Assembly (NCBI GenBank): GCA_907165065.1
Contig: OU015528.1
Location: 24,882,015-24,946,014 of the forward strand
Length of the DNA: 64,000 nt
Reading direction: 5' to 3'
Source: Caprimulgus europaeus
Taxonomy: Eukaryota > Chordata > Aves > Caprimulgiformes > Caprimulgidae
Shown here: positions 63,412 to 64,000 of the stretch, in pieces
Layout of the letters: each line of letters opens with the position of its first letter
Numbering within the stretch: the stretch's first letter is position 1
Notes under the pieces: generated by a model
Databases searched by the model: none
Seen by the model: only the letters and a program-made list of their open reading frames with translations
Told to the model about the DNA's origin: nothing
Program-made: the position numbers and the translations under genes

Positions 63412-63857
63412 TGTGGTAGTTTGACCCACAATGGGACCATGCGGTCTTGCATTCACTCACCTAACCCAGTGAAATGGGAAGGGAGACTCAATGAAGTGGG
63501 CACGGGATTAGGAATGAAAGACTGGGACAGATCACTCACCAGTTATTGTCATAGGCAAAACAGACTCAAACTTAGGGAAGAAAAATAAATTTAATTCATT
63601 GCAAACCATCTGAGTAGACAAAACAACCACATCTTACAACACCTTCCCCCCACCCCTCCCATCTTCCCAGCCTCAAATAACTTTGCTCCCAATGTCTCTA
63701 CCTTCCCCGCTACACAGGCACAGCGGGCAGGGAATGGGGGTTCAGTCAGTTCACCCCTGCCACTCTTCCCAGCATGGGAGTCCAGGAACAAGATGTTCCA
63801 ACATGAGCTTCCCATGGAGTCACGGACCTCTTCGGGCTCAGCTCCCGGCTCCAGCAT
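63412..63857 (-). mobile_element. ERV LTR, minus strand (type A), inserted in the previous LTR
   Basis: Starts TGTGGTAGTTTGACCC and follows the minus-strand LTR at 51209 block by block (for example GATCACTCACCAGTTATTGTC and CAAAACAGACTCAA), with the reverse of ATTAAA at 63590-63595. It is cut at 63857 by a CR1. Its other end is outside the window. Confidence 0.75.
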
Positions 63858-64000
63858 CTGGAATATTGTGTCCAGTTCTGGGCCCCACAGTTCAAGAAGG
63901 ACAGGGAGCTGCTTGAGAGAGTCCAGCGAAGAGCCACCAAAATGATTAAGGGAGTGGAACATCTCCCTTATGAGGAAAGGCTGAGGGAGCTGGGGCTCTT
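63858..64000 (+). mobile_element. young CR1 LINE, 5' truncated, running off the window
   Basis: Opens at CTGGAATATTGTGTCCAG and matches 54018-54160 at over 90 percent by eye (RT C-terminal coding: [25 protein letters not shown]). It lies within the minus-strand LTR. The 3' end is beyond the window. Confidence 0.92.

Noticed and set aside
1..64000. CRISPR arrays, operons, bacterial-type genes, tRNA or rRNA genes
   Set aside because: None were seen. The tandem repeats are microsatellites or LTR-type units, and the overall content is that of vertebrate non-coding DNA.

Overview
The window looks like non-coding DNA from a bird genome. It is AT-rich, has no convincing host exon or RNA gene, and carries the two repeat classes that dominate avian genomes. 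One class is CR1 (chicken repeat 1) LINE fragments, all truncated at the 5' end and most ending in ATTCTATGA- or ATTCTGTG-type 3' repeats. The other is endogenous-retrovirus LTRs whose ends read TGT...ACA. Three CR1 copies (53.4, 31.5 and 63.9 kb) are very alike, which suggests a recent burst of one CR1 subfamily. A lineage with recent CR1 activity, such as woodpeckers and relatives, would fit, but that is inference. The window could be a long intron or a gene desert; the sequence alone does not decide.

Layout. 1-19.8 kb is mostly unique AT-rich sequence with two short CR1 3' ends (about 1.0 and 10.1 kb), a 245-bp (CTTTTT)n tract (12.3 kb) and a pair of adjacent palindromes (14.85 kb). 19.8-28.1 kb is repeat-rich: a 5'-truncated plus-strand LTR, a decayed CR1, a minus-strand ERV fragment with 5' LTR, primer-binding site and leader/gag-like remnant (about 24.2-26.04 kb), and another CR1. 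At 30.9-31.9 kb a minus-strand CR1 is split by a younger plus-strand CR1. 31.9-44 kb is mostly unique, with a 63-bp direct repeat pair at 38.2 and 39.0 kb. At 44.0 kb there is a plus-strand solo LTR with a perfect 5-bp target duplication. Near 47.6 kb there is a weak reverse-transcriptase-like fragment that does not look like the CR1 copies.

49.6-54.8 kb holds a minus-strand CR1 with an internal 30-bp duplication, a minus-strand LTR of the 19.8-kb type, and a minus-strand solo LTR (CTCAG target duplication) into which a CR1 has inserted. Its empty-site paralogue is the LTR at 25.4 kb. About 57.0-58.2 kb is a possible further LTR. The window ends in a three-layer nest: a plus-strand LTR 5' end, a minus-strand LTR inserted into it, and a CR1 inserted into that, running off the edge.

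No operating gene system was found. The interest lies in how the mobile elements are nested and in a few unexplained sequence features. The reverse-transcriptase and retroviral remnants are broken and are annotated as pseudogenes or mobile elements.
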